Source of the DNA: Pseudomonadota bacterium
Lineage (GTDB): Bacteria > Pseudomonadota > Gammaproteobacteria > Acidiferrobacterales > UBA6901
DNA length: 64,000 nt
Assembly: GCA_021785515.1 (NCBI GenBank)
Contig: JAJYEX010000002.1
Location: 219,328-283,327 of the forward strand
Direction: 5' to 3'
Shown here: positions 27,537 to 37,251 of the stretch, in pieces
Numbering within the stretch: position 1 is the first letter of the stretch
Layout: the number at the start of each line of letters is the position of its first letter
Made by a program: the position numbers and the translations under genes
The notes under the pieces: generated by a model
Seen by the model: the letters and a program-made list of their open reading frames with translations, nothing else
The model's database searches: none
What the model was told of the DNA's origin: nothing

Positions 27537-27962
27537 ATGGTGCGGTTCGTGTTCGGACTGTGGATCTGGATACTGCTCACCGGGGCGTGCGCTGCGGCGT
27601 CCGGTGGCATCCTTGTGATCGCCAATCCTGCGGTGCCTGTCAGCACGGTGTCCATGACCGGCTTGCGCGCTATTTATCTGATGCAGATGACCCGCTGGCC
27701 TGATGGTACCCCGATCGTGCCCGTTAACCGCGACAGTGAGAGCGCGTTGCGTGATCGCTTCTCGCATTTGGTTTTCGACGCGCCGCCCCGTGACTTCGCC
27801 CGGTACTGGATACGTCTGCATGCCCAGGGAGAGAGTCCGCCGCTGGTGCTCGGGTCCGACCGAGACGTGGAGTCGTTCGTGGCGCACGTATCCGGAGCAA
27901 TCGGCTATGTCGCGGCGCCTGCGCGGCTGCCTGGCGTCAAGATTCTGAGACGTCTGCCGTGA
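27537..27962 (+). CDS. Small PstS-like periplasmic binding protein
   Basis: 141 residues from the ATG at 27537, giving a signal peptide (MVRFVFGLWIWILLTGACAA). The mature protein reads GILVIANPAVPVSTVSMTGLRAIYLMQMTRWPDG-like, then PIVPVNRD, FARYWIRL and SGAIGYV. These are the S..L..IF.G....W.DG..I.PV.R and GAIGYV motifs of PstS-type phosphate-binding proteins. It is half the size of true PstS (about 320 residues) and has no transporter genes. Its stop overlaps the GTG start of the GGDEF-EAL gene by four bases (GTGA), so it may be a periplasmic sensor partner for that protein. The ribosome site is weak. Confidence 0.75.
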   Translation: MVRFVFGLWIWILLTGACAAASGGILVIANPAVPVSTVSMTGLRAIYLMQMTRWPDGTPIVPVNRDSESALRDRFSHLVFDAPPRDFARYWIRLHAQGESPPLVLGSDRDVESFVAHVSGAIGYVAAPARLPGVKILRRLP

Positions 27963-30358
27963 AGTGGACCAGCGGGTTAAGCCACTCTATCGCAGTGCGG
28001 ATGCTCGCGCTTCTCGCAGGCATCTTTCTGCTGACCTATTTCAGTATTTCCGCCATTGTTCTTACCCGCGTGCGCGATCATCTGCAGGACGCCGCCATGC
28101 GCGCTCAGGTCGACGGTGCACGGCTGCGGGTTGAAAGCGTTCGGAGGCTATTTGCCCAGCAGGTCACCAATATTCGTGCATGGGCCAGGCTCGATGAGAT
28201 GAACGACTTGGTGACTGATGACATTGACCAGCGGGTTGCCCATGCGCTGCGGCAGATGGGCCGTGATTACGCCATTCCCGGAACGCTCTATGCATTCGAC
28301 CGTTCCGGCCAGCTGGTTGCTGCGAGCACCGCTGTCCCCGATTCGAAACTGCGCATGCCGCGGCTTTGGTACCCGCGATCTGGTACAGGGGTTCGCTTTG
28401 TTGACAAGTCGACCGATCCGTACGGTGGCCAGCAGGTTGTCGCATTCAGCGCGCCTGTTTACGCAAGCTATTCCTCGCATGCACGCATCGGAACCCTGGT
28501 GCTTGCCTACCGCTGGTCCGCCGTCAGTTCGATCCTGTCGTTTGGAAACGTTCATCTGCTGATTGCAGGCAGTAATGGAACACCCGTATTTTCCACACTT
28601 CCCGGGCTGTCGGCTCCGGCAATGCGACAGGCTCTGGCTCGCGGTCGGCTGCAAGTGGGCCGGCAGACCTACGCGGTCACCCGCGTGCGTATGCCTGCCG
28701 GCCGATTTACACCGCGATGGATAGTGGCGGTTGCCAGTTCCGGTGCAGAAGTCACGGGCCCCATACGTCTGGCATTGGAGCAGATCGGCCTGCTGGGAGT
28801 TGTGCTGACGATTCCCATGGCAGTTCTCATCGGAATGGCAACCCGCCGATTCATAGACCCTATCCGGCGGCTCACTGTCGCAGCGGAAGAAATCAGCCGG
28901 TCGGCGGACTCTTCGCGGCGGGTCAAGGTCGACCGTGCGGACGAGATTGGCGCACTGCAGGAAGCCTTTAATCGGATGGTTGCGCGCCAGCAGGACGCCC
29001 TGGAGAAGCATGAAAGGGCGGTGCAGTCGGTCTCGCAGTTGAACGAGTCCCTGCAGAATCTGGCGATGACGGACGCGTTGACCGGGCTGCCGAACCGTCG
29101 TGCTGCCGAGGCGCGCCTGAAGGAGGAGTTTGCGGCCGCACGCCGCGCGGGAGCGTCACTTTCGGTGGCACTGTTTGACTTGGATCACTTCAAGGCGGTG
29201 AATGACCGCTATGGGCATGACACCGGAGATTACGTGCTCCAGCACAGTGCTGCCACAGTGCGTAGCGCCCTGCGTGCGGGCGACTGGGCGGCACGTTGGG
29301 GCGGCGAGGAGTTTCTTCTGGTGTTTCGCGATGCCGGACTGGCGGACGCGCACGCGGCCGCGGAACGCGTTTGCGATGCGCTCCGTTCAGCTGTTTTTGA
29401 GCTCAATGGTGTTCCAATGGCGATCCGCGCGAGTGGCGGGCTCAGCACTCTGCGCGAGGCGACACGTGATCTGGCGCAAATGTTGTCCGAGGCTGATCAT
29501 TGCCTGTACGGAGCCAAGCGCAACGGCCGCGATCGCGTGGTTCACGCTGAGCAGATAGCGAGCAATCTCGCGTGGAAGACGGGCCAGCTTAGTGAGGCGC
29601 TGCAGAAGGGCCGGGTGGTGCCTGCGTACCAGGTGATTGTGGATCTGGCCTCGGGGCAGCCGGTTGCCGAAGAGGTCCTCGCGCGCATTCTACTGCCCGA
29701 CGGGCGTATTGCGATCGCCGCGGAATTCATCGATGCGGCTGAAGACATAAATGTAGCGCACCTTGTCGATACCACGATTACCCGTCAGGCTATCGCGCGC
29801 TGCGCCGGATTCGCAGACGGGTCGTCCGGAAGTGCGCGGCGTGCTTATTTTCTGAATCTGTCGCCGCAGTTCCTTGCCCAGCGGCAAAACATGATCGAGC
29901 TGTTGGCGGAGCTCAAACGCGCCTTCCCGGTGTGCACGCAGACCGGCGCGAGCGGAGCAAGCCCCATCGTGCTGGAGATCGCGGAACGCCCGACGCTGCT
30001 CGACATTCGGCGCCTACGGGAGGAGTTGCAGCCGCTTCTCGATTTCGGGTGTCGCATTGCGCTTGACGATTTCGGGAGCGGATATTCATCGTTTCTCTAT
30101 CTTGCTGAATTGCCGGTGAGCTTCATCAAGATCGAGGGGTGGATGGTGCGCAGCCTTAATTCAAACGGGAACATACGACGCATCCTTCAGAGCATTGCCG
30201 TGCTTGCGGGCGAGCTGGGCATCACTACCGTGGCAGAGTCGGTGGAGGATGCGGCTACTGCACAGCAGTTGCGGGACATCGGTATAACGTGGGCGCAGGG
30301 ATACTATTTTGGAAAGCCGCAGTGCGACGGCTCCGATGAGCAGCTCGTTCGGGCTTGA
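27959..30358 (+). CDS. Membrane GGDEF-EAL protein coupled to the PstS-like protein
   Basis: 799 residues from a GTG start that overlaps the previous stop codon. Helix at residues 15-35 (MLALLAGIFLLTYFSISAIVL), a periplasmic CHASE4-like sensor region, a second helix (LLGVVLTIPMAVLIGMATRRF), a HAMP domain (RRLTVAAEEISR...DEIGALQEAFNRM), then GGDEF and EAL domains. The cyclase motif is GGEEF, active in many enzymes, with an RAGD I-site five residues before it. The EAL motif is EVL (AEEVLARI), also an accepted variant, with LEIAE, LDDFGSGYSSF and NLSP present. Likely control of c-di-GMP in response to a periplasmic signal delivered by its partner. Confidence 0.9.
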   Translation: MKWTSGLSHSIAVRMLALLAGIFLLTYFSISAIVLTRVRDHLQDAAMRAQVDGARLRVESVRRLFAQQVTNIRAWARLDEMNDLVTDDIDQRVAHALRQMGRDYAIPGTLYAFDRSGQLVAASTAVPDSKLRMPRLWYPRSGTGVRFVDKSTDPYGGQQVVAFSAPVYASYSSHARIGTLVLAYRWSAVSSILSFGNVHLLIAGSNGTPVFSTLPGLSAPAMRQALARGRLQVGRQTYAVTRVRMPAGRFTPRWIVAVASSGAEVTGPIRLALEQIGLLGVVLTIPMAVLIGMATRRFIDPIRRLTVAAEEISRSADSSRRVKVDRADEIGALQEAFNRMVARQQDALEKHERAVQSVSQLNESLQNLAMTDALTGLPNRRAAEARLKEEFAAARRAGASLSVALFDLDHFKAVNDRYGHDTGDYVLQHSAATVRSALRAGDWAARWGGEEFLLVFRDAGLADAHAAAERVCDALRSAVFELNGVPMAIRASGGLSTLREATRDLAQMLSEADHCLYGAKRNGRDRVVHAEQIASNLAWKTGQLSEALQKGRVVPAYQVIVDLASGQPVAEEVLARILLPDGRIAIAAEFIDAAEDINVAHLVDTTITRQAIARCAGFADGSSGSARRAYFLNLSPQFLAQRQNMIELLAELKRAFPVCTQTGASGASPIVLEIAERPTLLDIRRLREELQPLLDFGCRIALDDFGSGYSSFLYLAELPVSFIKIEGWMVRSLNSNGNIRRILQSIAVLAGELGITTVAESVEDAATAQQLRDIGITWAQGYYFGKPQCDGSDEQLVRA

Positions 30359-30436
30359 CCCGCGTGAAGAAAATGAAGTGAACTCGGCCCAGTTCGAAGC
30401 GCTGGCTTCGGCAGAGGGGCCGGAGCATGTCGGCAG

Positions 30437-31312
30437 CTAGACGGGACGGCGCCAGCGTAGATGTAGGCCACGGTCCCGCAGGAGCTGGAGGGTCGGTTCG
30501 AGACATTGACCAACAAATGCGGCACGCTGAGGACTGGAGCGGGCCGCGCGTGCCCAGCGGTGTCCGGGAGTGAGTCCGGCAGCCTCGTACAGTGCTGGCG
30601 ATGGGTAGTAGAACAGCTGCACGAACTGGCTGATCATCTTGCGCGCAACAGGTTTCAGGGCCACGCGGGCTGCTAGGGAAAGATCCGCCAGCCGTTCCTT
30701 GAGCACCTCGAGCGCGTAGGCAATATGGCGCGCTTCGTCGATGACGTGGGCAGTGGACATCTCTACGATGGCCGGACAGATATCGTGACTGTGGCGGCGC
30801 AAATACCGGTTTAGCCGATCGGGCATCTCCTCTCCCAGGAGGATGGCCAGCCAGAAGCCGGCTGACTCCATAGGGGCATGGCGGCCGAACAAGTCAGCCA
30901 GCAGGAACCGGGGAAGCCGCCTCGGGGGCGTGGCGAGGCCGCTACGCTCTATCAGTTCCACGAACATGAGGCTGTGACCCGCCTCTTCGCGCAGCTCGTG
31001 CAGCCGGTATCGCAGGGTGGCGAGATTGTGGTGGCGAGAACGCAGGGAGTGCACGATGCGTTCCATGAAAATACCCTCCAGCCACAAGCCGGCGTCTACG
31101 AAGTTCAGAAACTCGTACTGGGAAAGCCGGCGGCGCGTCTCCGGTGGCAGGTTCATGAAGGCCGGTATCCCGTGCAGGGAAATGGCCTCCTGCGGTAGCC
31201 ACAGCTGGCTGGTGGTGAGCAGGTCCCAGTGAATCTTCGTCAATGGGTCAAAGTATGGAGTGCTGTTGCGGCTTAGCTGCTCCACAAGGTTTGACGGGGA
31301 GTAGGGCTGCAT
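30437..31312 (-). CDS. AurF-like diiron oxygenase
   Basis: 291 residues, all-helical ferritin-like. Metal ligands of the AurF (p-aminobenzoate N-oxygenase) family are visible in order: Glu84 (FMER), Glu110 and His113 (REEAGH), Glu in LLGEEMPD, then His, Glu and His in TAHVIDEARH. The family oxidises amines or other substrates with O2 at a diiron centre; the substrate here is unknown and no biosynthetic cluster surrounds it. It lies convergent to the GGDEF-EAL gene and upstream of tRNA-Ser on the opposite strand. Confidence 0.8.
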   Translation of the reverse strand: MQPYSPSNLVEQLSRNSTPYFDPLTKIHWDLLTTSQLWLPQEAISLHGIPAFMNLPPETRRRLSQYEFLNFVDAGLWLEGIFMERIVHSLRSRHHNLATLRYRLHELREEAGHSLMFVELIERSGLATPPRRLPRFLLADLFGRHAPMESAGFWLAILLGEEMPDRLNRYLRRHSHDICPAIVEMSTAHVIDEARHIAYALEVLKERLADLSLAARVALKPVARKMISQFVQLFYYPSPALYEAAGLTPGHRWARAARSSPQRAAFVGQCLEPTLQLLRDRGLHLRWRRPV

Positions 31313-31433
31313 GCGCGGGACCTTGGGTTTCCTGACTACTGACCGGAATGTCGGGTATACTCCGTTGCGTGAGACGCAGGAGTAGTTTACCCTTGCGCGT
31401 CCTATCCGGGTAGCAAACCCGGTGCGTTTTTCC

Positions 31434-31524
<91 letters not shown>

Positions 31525-31897
31525 GTTCCGGAAGGGTTTCCCATGGGAATCAGGGGCATGCATGGGATGGATTATTATTTTCCTCCGTTCTGGCCCCAGG
31601 TCCACACCCGCCCGAGGTGACAAAGTGCCTCCTCCGAGCGGGCTTTAGGACAATACCTTCTCATCAATATCTTAGGATAGACATGCCAGTGGTCAGCCGG
31701 CCTTCGCCGGACGGGTTTTGTGTGCGTGCGCCCGGTGCTGTTTGCCCGATAATGGACGAAACCAGTCCGCCATCTCTTTTCCTGCCGCGTCTTGGTGTAG
31801 GAGGTTTGTTCGCCGCGGATTTCTGACGACGATGTATCGTGCTGCGGTGTGCGACGCGGGCGTTGTCCAGTCGTCTCAGGCATCCCGGCCCAATCCA
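31525..31897. other. Intergenic region downstream of tRNA-Ser
   Basis: About 0.37 kb between the tRNA and the tandem duplication. It has a 12-bp palindrome TTCCCATGGGAA at 31538-31549, without a T-run. No gene is supported. Confidence 0.4.
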
Positions 31898-32151
31898 TGG
31901 TTCAGCCCGGTGGACTTTTGATGCATGTGGATCACGGCGAAGTAACGTCTATCGCCCGAGCAGGTGGTCCGTCCGGCCGCCTCATCGATATGCGTCAAAT
32001 CCGAGTCAGACAATCCGACGTCCGTGGTTCAGCCCGGTGGACTTTTGATGCATGTGGATCACGGCGAAGTAACGTCTATCGCCCGAGCAGGTGGTCCGTC
32101 CGGCCGCCTCATCGATATGCGTCAAATCCGAGTCAGACAATCCGACGTCCG
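31898..32151. repeat. Perfect tandem duplication of 127 bp
   Basis: Two identical head-to-tail copies, 31898-32024 and 32025-32151, with no mismatch seen. The unit covers the end of an aldo/keto reductase remnant on the minus strand. As 127 is not a multiple of three, the second copy shifts the frame and a stop follows. Perfect identity suggests a recent event. Confidence 0.9.
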
Positions 32152-32290
32152 TTGCCGCCGCATTCTCGACGAGCCTGTCTGCCCGTCTGGTGCCGGGAGT
32201 GGGTGTGACATCGGGTCCCCAGCTTAACAACCATGCCGGCGCCAGGAATGGTGGGAGCGCTTTGCCGTCTCCCCGTCGTCTCCTGGTTGC
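32025..32290 (-). pseudogene. Aldo/keto reductase C-terminal fragment
   Basis: On the minus strand the frame reads AWLLSWGPDVTPTPGTRRAD, then RLVENAAATDVGLSDSDLTH and IDEAAGR. This matches the C-terminal NADPH-binding end of aldo/keto reductases (AWLLAQG.D..PIPGT...RLEEN..A..V.L...DL..ID.A). The barrel core is missing and the sequence upstream of AWLL is not related. The end runs into the 127-bp tandem duplication. Confidence 0.7.
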
Positions 32291-32737
32291 AGGCGGCTGC
32301 GATAGTCTGCGCTCGGGGAGATCAGTCCTCAGCATAGCGTGCTTCACGTGGCCTCGAACGCTGATTTGACGGTTGTCGTGTTTTAAAGCCACGGAGAACG
32401 ATCGTCAAAAACCCGGTTGCCTGGTGGTGGACGCACGACATCATTGACGGACGTCGAATGGGTTATAAAAACAATTTGTCTGGAAGGCGTTGCGATGGTG
32501 CGTGGCGCGGGACGATATTGCAGCCACTGTCGTCCGAATATCTATTTAACATATTGATTATTCAATGTAACTTTTGGATGCCACGGCAATTTTTTCCGGC
32601 TACCGGGATGTGGTGCGAAACTGGTGCAAATTGCTTGAAACTGTGCAGGGCGCTGTGTACGCTTTTAATTGTGTCAGCCAGAACCATCGCTCAGCATGTG
32701 GGTGAGCCATAAAGAAGAGTCTAAAGGGGGTAACGGC
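32291..32737. other. Intergenic region before the DUF3311 gene
   Basis: About 0.45 kb. It includes an AT-rich stretch near 32540-32570 (TTTAACATATTGATTATTC) that could hold the promoter of the symporter operon, although no matched -35/-10 pair is evident. No gene supported. Confidence 0.4.
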
Positions 32738-32938
32738 ATGACTAGTGCGTCGACCCGTCGTGGTAGCAAGCTCTGGTATCTGTTGTTGATCATTCCGTAT
32801 ATCGGTGTGCTCTGGGTTCCGTTCTACAATTCATTGCAGCCCGAGTTCAACGGCATACCCTTTTTCTACTGGTACCAGTTTCTTTGGGTCATCATCAGCG
32901 CGGTGTTGACGTGGATTGTCTACCGCGCAACGGAATAG
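32738..32938 (+). CDS. DUF3311 small membrane protein
   Basis: 66 residues from the ATG at 32738, with GGGGG upstream. Two helices (LWYLLLIIPYIGVLWVPFY and FFYWYQFLWVIISAVLTWIVY) with the motif FNGIPFFYWYQFLW are diagnostic of DUF3311. These proteins are encoded directly before sodium:solute symporters of the MctP type and are probably small transporter subunits. The symporter follows 99 bp downstream. Confidence 0.88.
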   Translation: MTSASTRRGSKLWYLLLIIPYIGVLWVPFYNSLQPEFNGIPFFYWYQFLWVIISAVLTWIVYRATE

Positions 32939-33037
32939 CAATTCCGTTGCTTAACTTTAATAGGGATTAATAATCATCCTTTCCTGATGAACTGAAACGC
33001 GGTGCCTGGGTACTGAGAGCCAAACGAGGAGATCTCC

Positions 33038-34579
33038 GTGAACTGGACTGCATTGACCGTTTTCATCCTGTTGTTCGCGGTTGTCACCGTATTGGGGTTT
33101 GTAGCTGCGCGCTGGCGCAGGGGTGATCTCAACCAGCTGCACGAGTGGGGGCTCGCAGGACGGCGTTTTGGAACCGTGGTGACATGGTTCCTGCTGGGCG
33201 GGGACCTCTATACTGCCTACACCTTTATCGCCGTGCCGGCGCTGATGTTTGGGGCTGGTGCCATCGGGCTGTTCGCGCTGCCGTATACCATCGTTGTCTA
33301 TCCGTTCGTGCTGATGGTTTTTCCGCGTCTCTGGTCGGTGGCCCATAAGCGCGGCTACATCACCGGCGCCGATTTCGTGCATGGCCGCTATGACAGCCCG
33401 GCGCTGGCCTTGCTGATCGCGTTGACCGGTATTCTGGCGACTATGCCGTACATTGCCTTGCAGCTTGTGGGCATACAGGTGGTGATCGGCGCGATGGGAT
33501 TCAACGGGACCGGATGGGTCGGCGACCTGCCGCTCATCATCGCATTTGCCATATTGGCAGCCTATACCTATACGAGCGGTCTGCGTGCGCCCGCCATTAT
33601 CGCGGTGGTGAAGGATACGCTCATCTACATAACGGTCATCGCCGCCGTCATCATCATTCCGGAACAGCTTGGAGGGTATGGCCACATCTTCGCTAGCATT
33701 CCGGCGAAAAAGCTCCTGCTCGCGACTCCGCCGGCAGGAAGTTGGGGCGCGTACAGTGCCTACGGTACGCTGGCATTCGGTTCTGCGCTGACCCTCTTTC
33801 TCTATCCGCACTCGGTCACCGGTGTCCTGAGCGCCAGCAGCCGCAAGGTCATCAGGCGCAACACGGCGCTGCTTCCGGCCTACACGTTTCTGCTTGGCCT
33901 TATTGCGCTGCTGGGATACATGGCGATTGTGTCCGGGGTGCGCGATATGCCGCAGTATGCGCCGTATTTCAAGCAGTATGGACCGAACTTTGCCGTGCCC
34001 GCGCTGATGTTGCATTCGTTCCCGGCGTGGTTCGCGGGGTTTGCATTCGGCGCCATCGCGATCGGTGCGCTGGTCCCCGCCGCCATCATGTCCATTGCGG
34101 CCGCCAATCTCTTTACGCGTAACATATACCGGCCCTACGTGCAGCCAAATTGCACCGAGAAGCAGGAAGCCAGTATGGCGAAACTGGTCTCGCTTGTTGT
34201 CAAGGTCGGCGCGCTGGCGTTCGTCATATTCCTGCCGCTGAAGTACGCTATTCAGCTTCAGCTTCTCGGTGGAGTGTGGATCATCCAGACACTTCCGGCT
34301 CTCGTCATCGGCCTGTTCAGTCGCTGGCTGCATCGCTGGGCGCTCGTTCTCGGGTGGGCGGTCGGGATGGCCAGCGGAACGTGGATGGTGGCAAAGCTGC
34401 ATTTCGCGGGTACAGTCTATCCGCTGCACATCGACGGTCTGGTGGTGCCCGGTTATGCGGCGCTGTACGCCTTGGTCATCAATCTGGTTGTGGCAGCCGT
34501 GTTTACCGTGGTGTTCAATGCGCTGGGAGTGGCACGCGGGAAGGATCACACTGCCGGTGTGGATTACGAATCTGAGTGA
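33038..34579 (+). CDS. Sodium:solute symporter family transporter
   Basis: 513 residues from a GTG start with GAGGAG eight bases upstream. About 13 membrane helices. The sequence LHEWGLAGRRFGTVVTWFLLGGDLYTAYTF and later GFAFGAIAIGALVPAAIMSIAAANLFTRNIY fit the SSS family (the latter the conserved helix 8-9 region), closest in plan to the MctP-type monocarboxylate permeases paired with DUF3311. The substrate is not predictable beyond small organic acids as a working idea. Confidence 0.88.
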   Translation: MNWTALTVFILLFAVVTVLGFVAARWRRGDLNQLHEWGLAGRRFGTVVTWFLLGGDLYTAYTFIAVPALMFGAGAIGLFALPYTIVVYPFVLMVFPRLWSVAHKRGYITGADFVHGRYDSPALALLIALTGILATMPYIALQLVGIQVVIGAMGFNGTGWVGDLPLIIAFAILAAYTYTSGLRAPAIIAVVKDTLIYITVIAAVIIIPEQLGGYGHIFASIPAKKLLLATPPAGSWGAYSAYGTLAFGSALTLFLYPHSVTGVLSASSRKVIRRNTALLPAYTFLLGLIALLGYMAIVSGVRDMPQYAPYFKQYGPNFAVPALMLHSFPAWFAGFAFGAIAIGALVPAAIMSIAAANLFTRNIYRPYVQPNCTEKQEASMAKLVSLVVKVGALAFVIFLPLKYAIQLQLLGGVWIIQTLPALVIGLFSRWLHRWALVLGWAVGMASGTWMVAKLHFAGTVYPLHIDGLVVPGYAALYALVINLVVAAVFTVVFNALGVARGKDHTAGVDYESE

Positions 34580-35253
34580 AGTTGAGGGCGGCGGAACTCG
34601 ATGTGCCACCGCTGCACCGCGAGGAAGGTGAGGAAACGCAGCCCAGCCTCCGGTCACGCGCGGAGCGCGGGCCTGGAGCAAGGCCTATACGGGGTTAGTC
34701 TGTGGTAGTGGGGGGCTGCTGCGGGCGTGGCGCAGGCTGGTGGTGGTGTGAGCGGCTTTCCCTGCGATGTGCTGCCGGTCGGTTGTTCCGGCAGGAATGG
34801 GTGCGGCCTCATTTCACAACGGGTGACACGCCTCGGCAGTGCGGGCGGTTTCTGCCGATTGCCGCGCAACGCCTGCAGTTCTTTCCGGACCGTGCAAAGT
34901 CACGATGTTATCCGTCCTGCAGGGTGTTTCTGCTTCGTGACCGCTAGAAGTGGAATAGACCCATCAGCGCGCTGTTCGTCCCTGCCAAAAAAATTTGCTC
35001 GTCAATCTGGTCTTCGCGACGCGTTAGTGGTGAAATGTTCTGCATGGACTGCACAACAGCCGAATGTGCAGGTACGTCAGACGAACAAGATCAATAACGG
35101 GAAGCGTTCCAATGCGGATCTTCGCTGCCCCGGCGCGGGGGGCAAGGGAAATTTCCGATTCGGTGCAGCATCGCGGCCAGCAGTGAGCGGCCTGGCGACA
35201 CACGCGGACAGGATGTCTTGTGCCCGATTCCCAGAACCTGCAACAGGAACTGA
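34580..35253. other. Intergenic region between symporter and exporter operons
   Basis: About 0.67 kb, GC-rich. Open frames (up to 190 codons) have no recognisable product or convincing ribosome site. Promoter of the exporter operon probably in the last 200 bp, not identified. No repeat or RNA gene seen. Confidence 0.4.
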
Positions 35254-36252
35254 ATGGCCAAGCCTACCGGCATACGTCTTATTACCGCCGCACTTATAGC
35301 GGCAGTTTTGGTTATCGCCTACCTGTCCTGGAAGCCGCTGAGAAACCTGCTGTTTGGCCCACCATCCGGACCCGCAACGGTTACCGTATCAGGCAACATC
35401 GAAGCGCATCAGAGCGTCCTCAGTTTCACACAGATCCAGGCACCCATTGTCTATCTGCCGTTTGATGAAGGGCACTACGTCAAGGCCGGTACTGTCCTTG
35501 CGCGGGTCGACGACCGGTACTATCAGCAGCAGTACCAGATAGACCAGTCCAACCAGAACGTCGCGCGGGCGCAGGTCGTCGTGGCGCAGAAGAATCTGAT
35601 AGCTGCACGCAATACTGTCGCGAGTGACCGGTTTGATCTGGTCGAGAAGGAGCGGGATCTGCTGCGTGACAGGGTCCAGCTGAAATACGGTGCCGTTTCG
35701 CGACAGACCTACGACCAGGCACTTACCGCCAGAGACCAGTCCCGGGCCGCACTTGCGCGCGATCAGGCGCTGGTCGGTATTGCCGGGGCGAATATTCGGC
35801 TGGCGCGCGCCAACCTCTTATCGGCAACTGCCAGAGTCCATCTGGATCGGGTGACCCTGTCCTACACGAGCCTGCGTGCTCCGTTCAGCGGCGTGCTTGC
35901 GGTGCGCGAGGCTGAGCTCGGCGAACTGGCGGCACCCGGGGTGGCGATCTTCACGCTCGATGATCTCGACCATGTCTGGCTTCGGGCCTACGTGAACGAA
36001 ACGGATCTCGGCAAGGTGCGGCTCGGCGAACCGGTAACCGTCACCACCGATACCTATCCGGGAAAGGTCTATCATGGCCGGATCGGCTTTATTTCCTCGC
36101 AGGCCGAGTTCACGCCGAAGACGGTCCAGACGCATGCAGAGAGGGTATCTCTGGTGTACCGGATACGCATCGATATCGCCAACCCCACCCATGAACTGCT
36201 TCCGGGAATGCCGGCAGATTCGACGATTCCGCTGCTGCAGGCAGGGAGATGA
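35254..36252 (+). CDS. HlyD/YbhG-type membrane fusion protein
   Basis: 332 residues. One N-terminal helix (LITAALIAAVLVIAYLSW) anchors it in the inner membrane. Lipoyl-like halves (VTVSGNIEAHQSVLSFTQIQ; VKAGTVLARVDDRYYQQQY; LRAPFSGVLAVREAELGELA) flank a coiled-coil hairpin (about residues 90-200), followed by a beta barrel (VWLRAYVNETDLGKVRLGE). This is the periplasmic adaptor of an ABC exporter. Its last codons overlap the first ATP-binding gene by four bases (ATGA). Start of a five-gene operon. Confidence 0.92.
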   Translation: MAKPTGIRLITAALIAAVLVIAYLSWKPLRNLLFGPPSGPATVTVSGNIEAHQSVLSFTQIQAPIVYLPFDEGHYVKAGTVLARVDDRYYQQQYQIDQSNQNVARAQVVVAQKNLIAARNTVASDRFDLVEKERDLLRDRVQLKYGAVSRQTYDQALTARDQSRAALARDQALVGIAGANIRLARANLLSATARVHLDRVTLSYTSLRAPFSGVLAVREAELGELAAPGVAIFTLDDLDHVWLRAYVNETDLGKVRLGEPVTVTTDTYPGKVYHGRIGFISSQAEFTPKTVQTHAERVSLVYRIRIDIANPTHELLPGMPADSTIPLLQAGR

Positions 36253-37193
36253 TGGCAACCCCGGCAGATACTGCGATCCGGGTTCAGGGGCTGAGCAAAA
36301 GCTTCGGATCGGTGCGGGCAGTGGCCTCCATCAGTTTTGACGTGGTCCGGGGCGAGATCTTCGGCCTTGTGGGACCGGACGGGGCAGGCAAGACAACCAC
36401 CATGCGAATGCTTGCGGCGGTGCTGCAGAGCGACGAAGGCGAGATCATCATCGATGGCGTGAACGTCGCCGCCGAGCCGGAGCGCGTCAAGCGGCGCCTG
36501 AGCTACATGCCGCAGCGGTTTGGTCTCTATGACGATCTCACGGTTTCGGAGAACATTTTTTTTTACGCCGAACTATTCGGTGTATCGCGCACAGAGCGCA
36601 CAACCCGTAGTGAGACACTGCTCAATGCCGCTGGTCTGTTGTCCTTCCGTCGCCGGCTTGCGGGGCAGCTGTCGGGAGGCATGAAACAGAAGCTGGGTCT
36701 TGTCTGTGCGCTGATCCATACCCCGAAGGTTTTGTTGCTCGATGAGCCGACAACTGGCGTTGATCCGGTATCGAGGCGCGATTTCTGGGCCATCCTCTAT
36801 GACCTCCGCGAGAGCGGTGTGACCATCGTTCTCTCCACCGCTTATATGGACGAGGCGGAACGCTGTTCGCGGCTGGCCTTGCTGCATGCCGGGTCAATCC
36901 GCTACTGCGATACGCCGGCGCGGCTCAAGGAGGCCATGCCGGGAGCACTGCTGTCGGTTTCGGCCGCGGATCCGCGTGGCGTGCGCGAAGCCCTCGCGGG
37001 CAAGCCGGGTGTGCTCGGGACCCTGCTCATGGGTGACCGGGTGCATGTGCGGGTCGACGATGCCGGCAACCGTATCCCCGAACTGCAGGCGCTGTTCGAA
37101 CAGCGCGGCATTGCCACTGCACCGATCGAGCGCGCCGAGCCGGGTATCGAGGACGTATTTGTAGCCTTGGTGGGCGGAGGAAGCCGCTCATGA
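36249..37193 (+). CDS. ABC transporter ATP-binding protein (YbhF N-half-like)
   Basis: 314 residues. Walker A GPDGAGKTT, signature LSGGMKQKLGL, Walker B VLLLDEPTTGVDP and the switch region are all present. The GPDGAGKT and LSGGMKQKLGL variants are characteristic of the first nucleotide-binding half of E. coli YbhF, where the two halves are fused. Here the halves are separate genes with 58 bp between them. C-terminal domain (about 230-314) is the family's regulatory extension. Confidence 0.92.
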   Translation: MMATPADTAIRVQGLSKSFGSVRAVASISFDVVRGEIFGLVGPDGAGKTTTMRMLAAVLQSDEGEIIIDGVNVAAEPERVKRRLSYMPQRFGLYDDLTVSENIFFYAELFGVSRTERTTRSETLLNAAGLLSFRRRLAGQLSGGMKQKLGLVCALIHTPKVLLLDEPTTGVDPVSRRDFWAILYDLRESGVTIVLSTAYMDEAERCSRLALLHAGSIRYCDTPARLKEAMPGALLSVSAADPRGVREALAGKPGVLGTLLMGDRVHVRVDDAGNRIPELQALFEQRGIATAPIERAEPGIEDVFVALVGGGSRS

Positions 37194-37251
37194 GGTGGTC
37201 GCGGCGGAGTAGGCGCAGAGGCTGCAGCCAGCCGGACCGGGGCCAAGTGAC

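Noticed and set aside
31525-32151. tRNA-Ser with a downstream genomic island and att duplication
   Set aside because: No copy of the tRNA 3' end and no integrase were found; the duplication is 127 bp of an unrelated reductase remnant.
32957-34681. 574-codon minus-strand frame opposite the symporter
   Set aside because: It is an antisense shadow of the GC-rich SSS gene; low-complexity His/Arg/Gln-rich translation.
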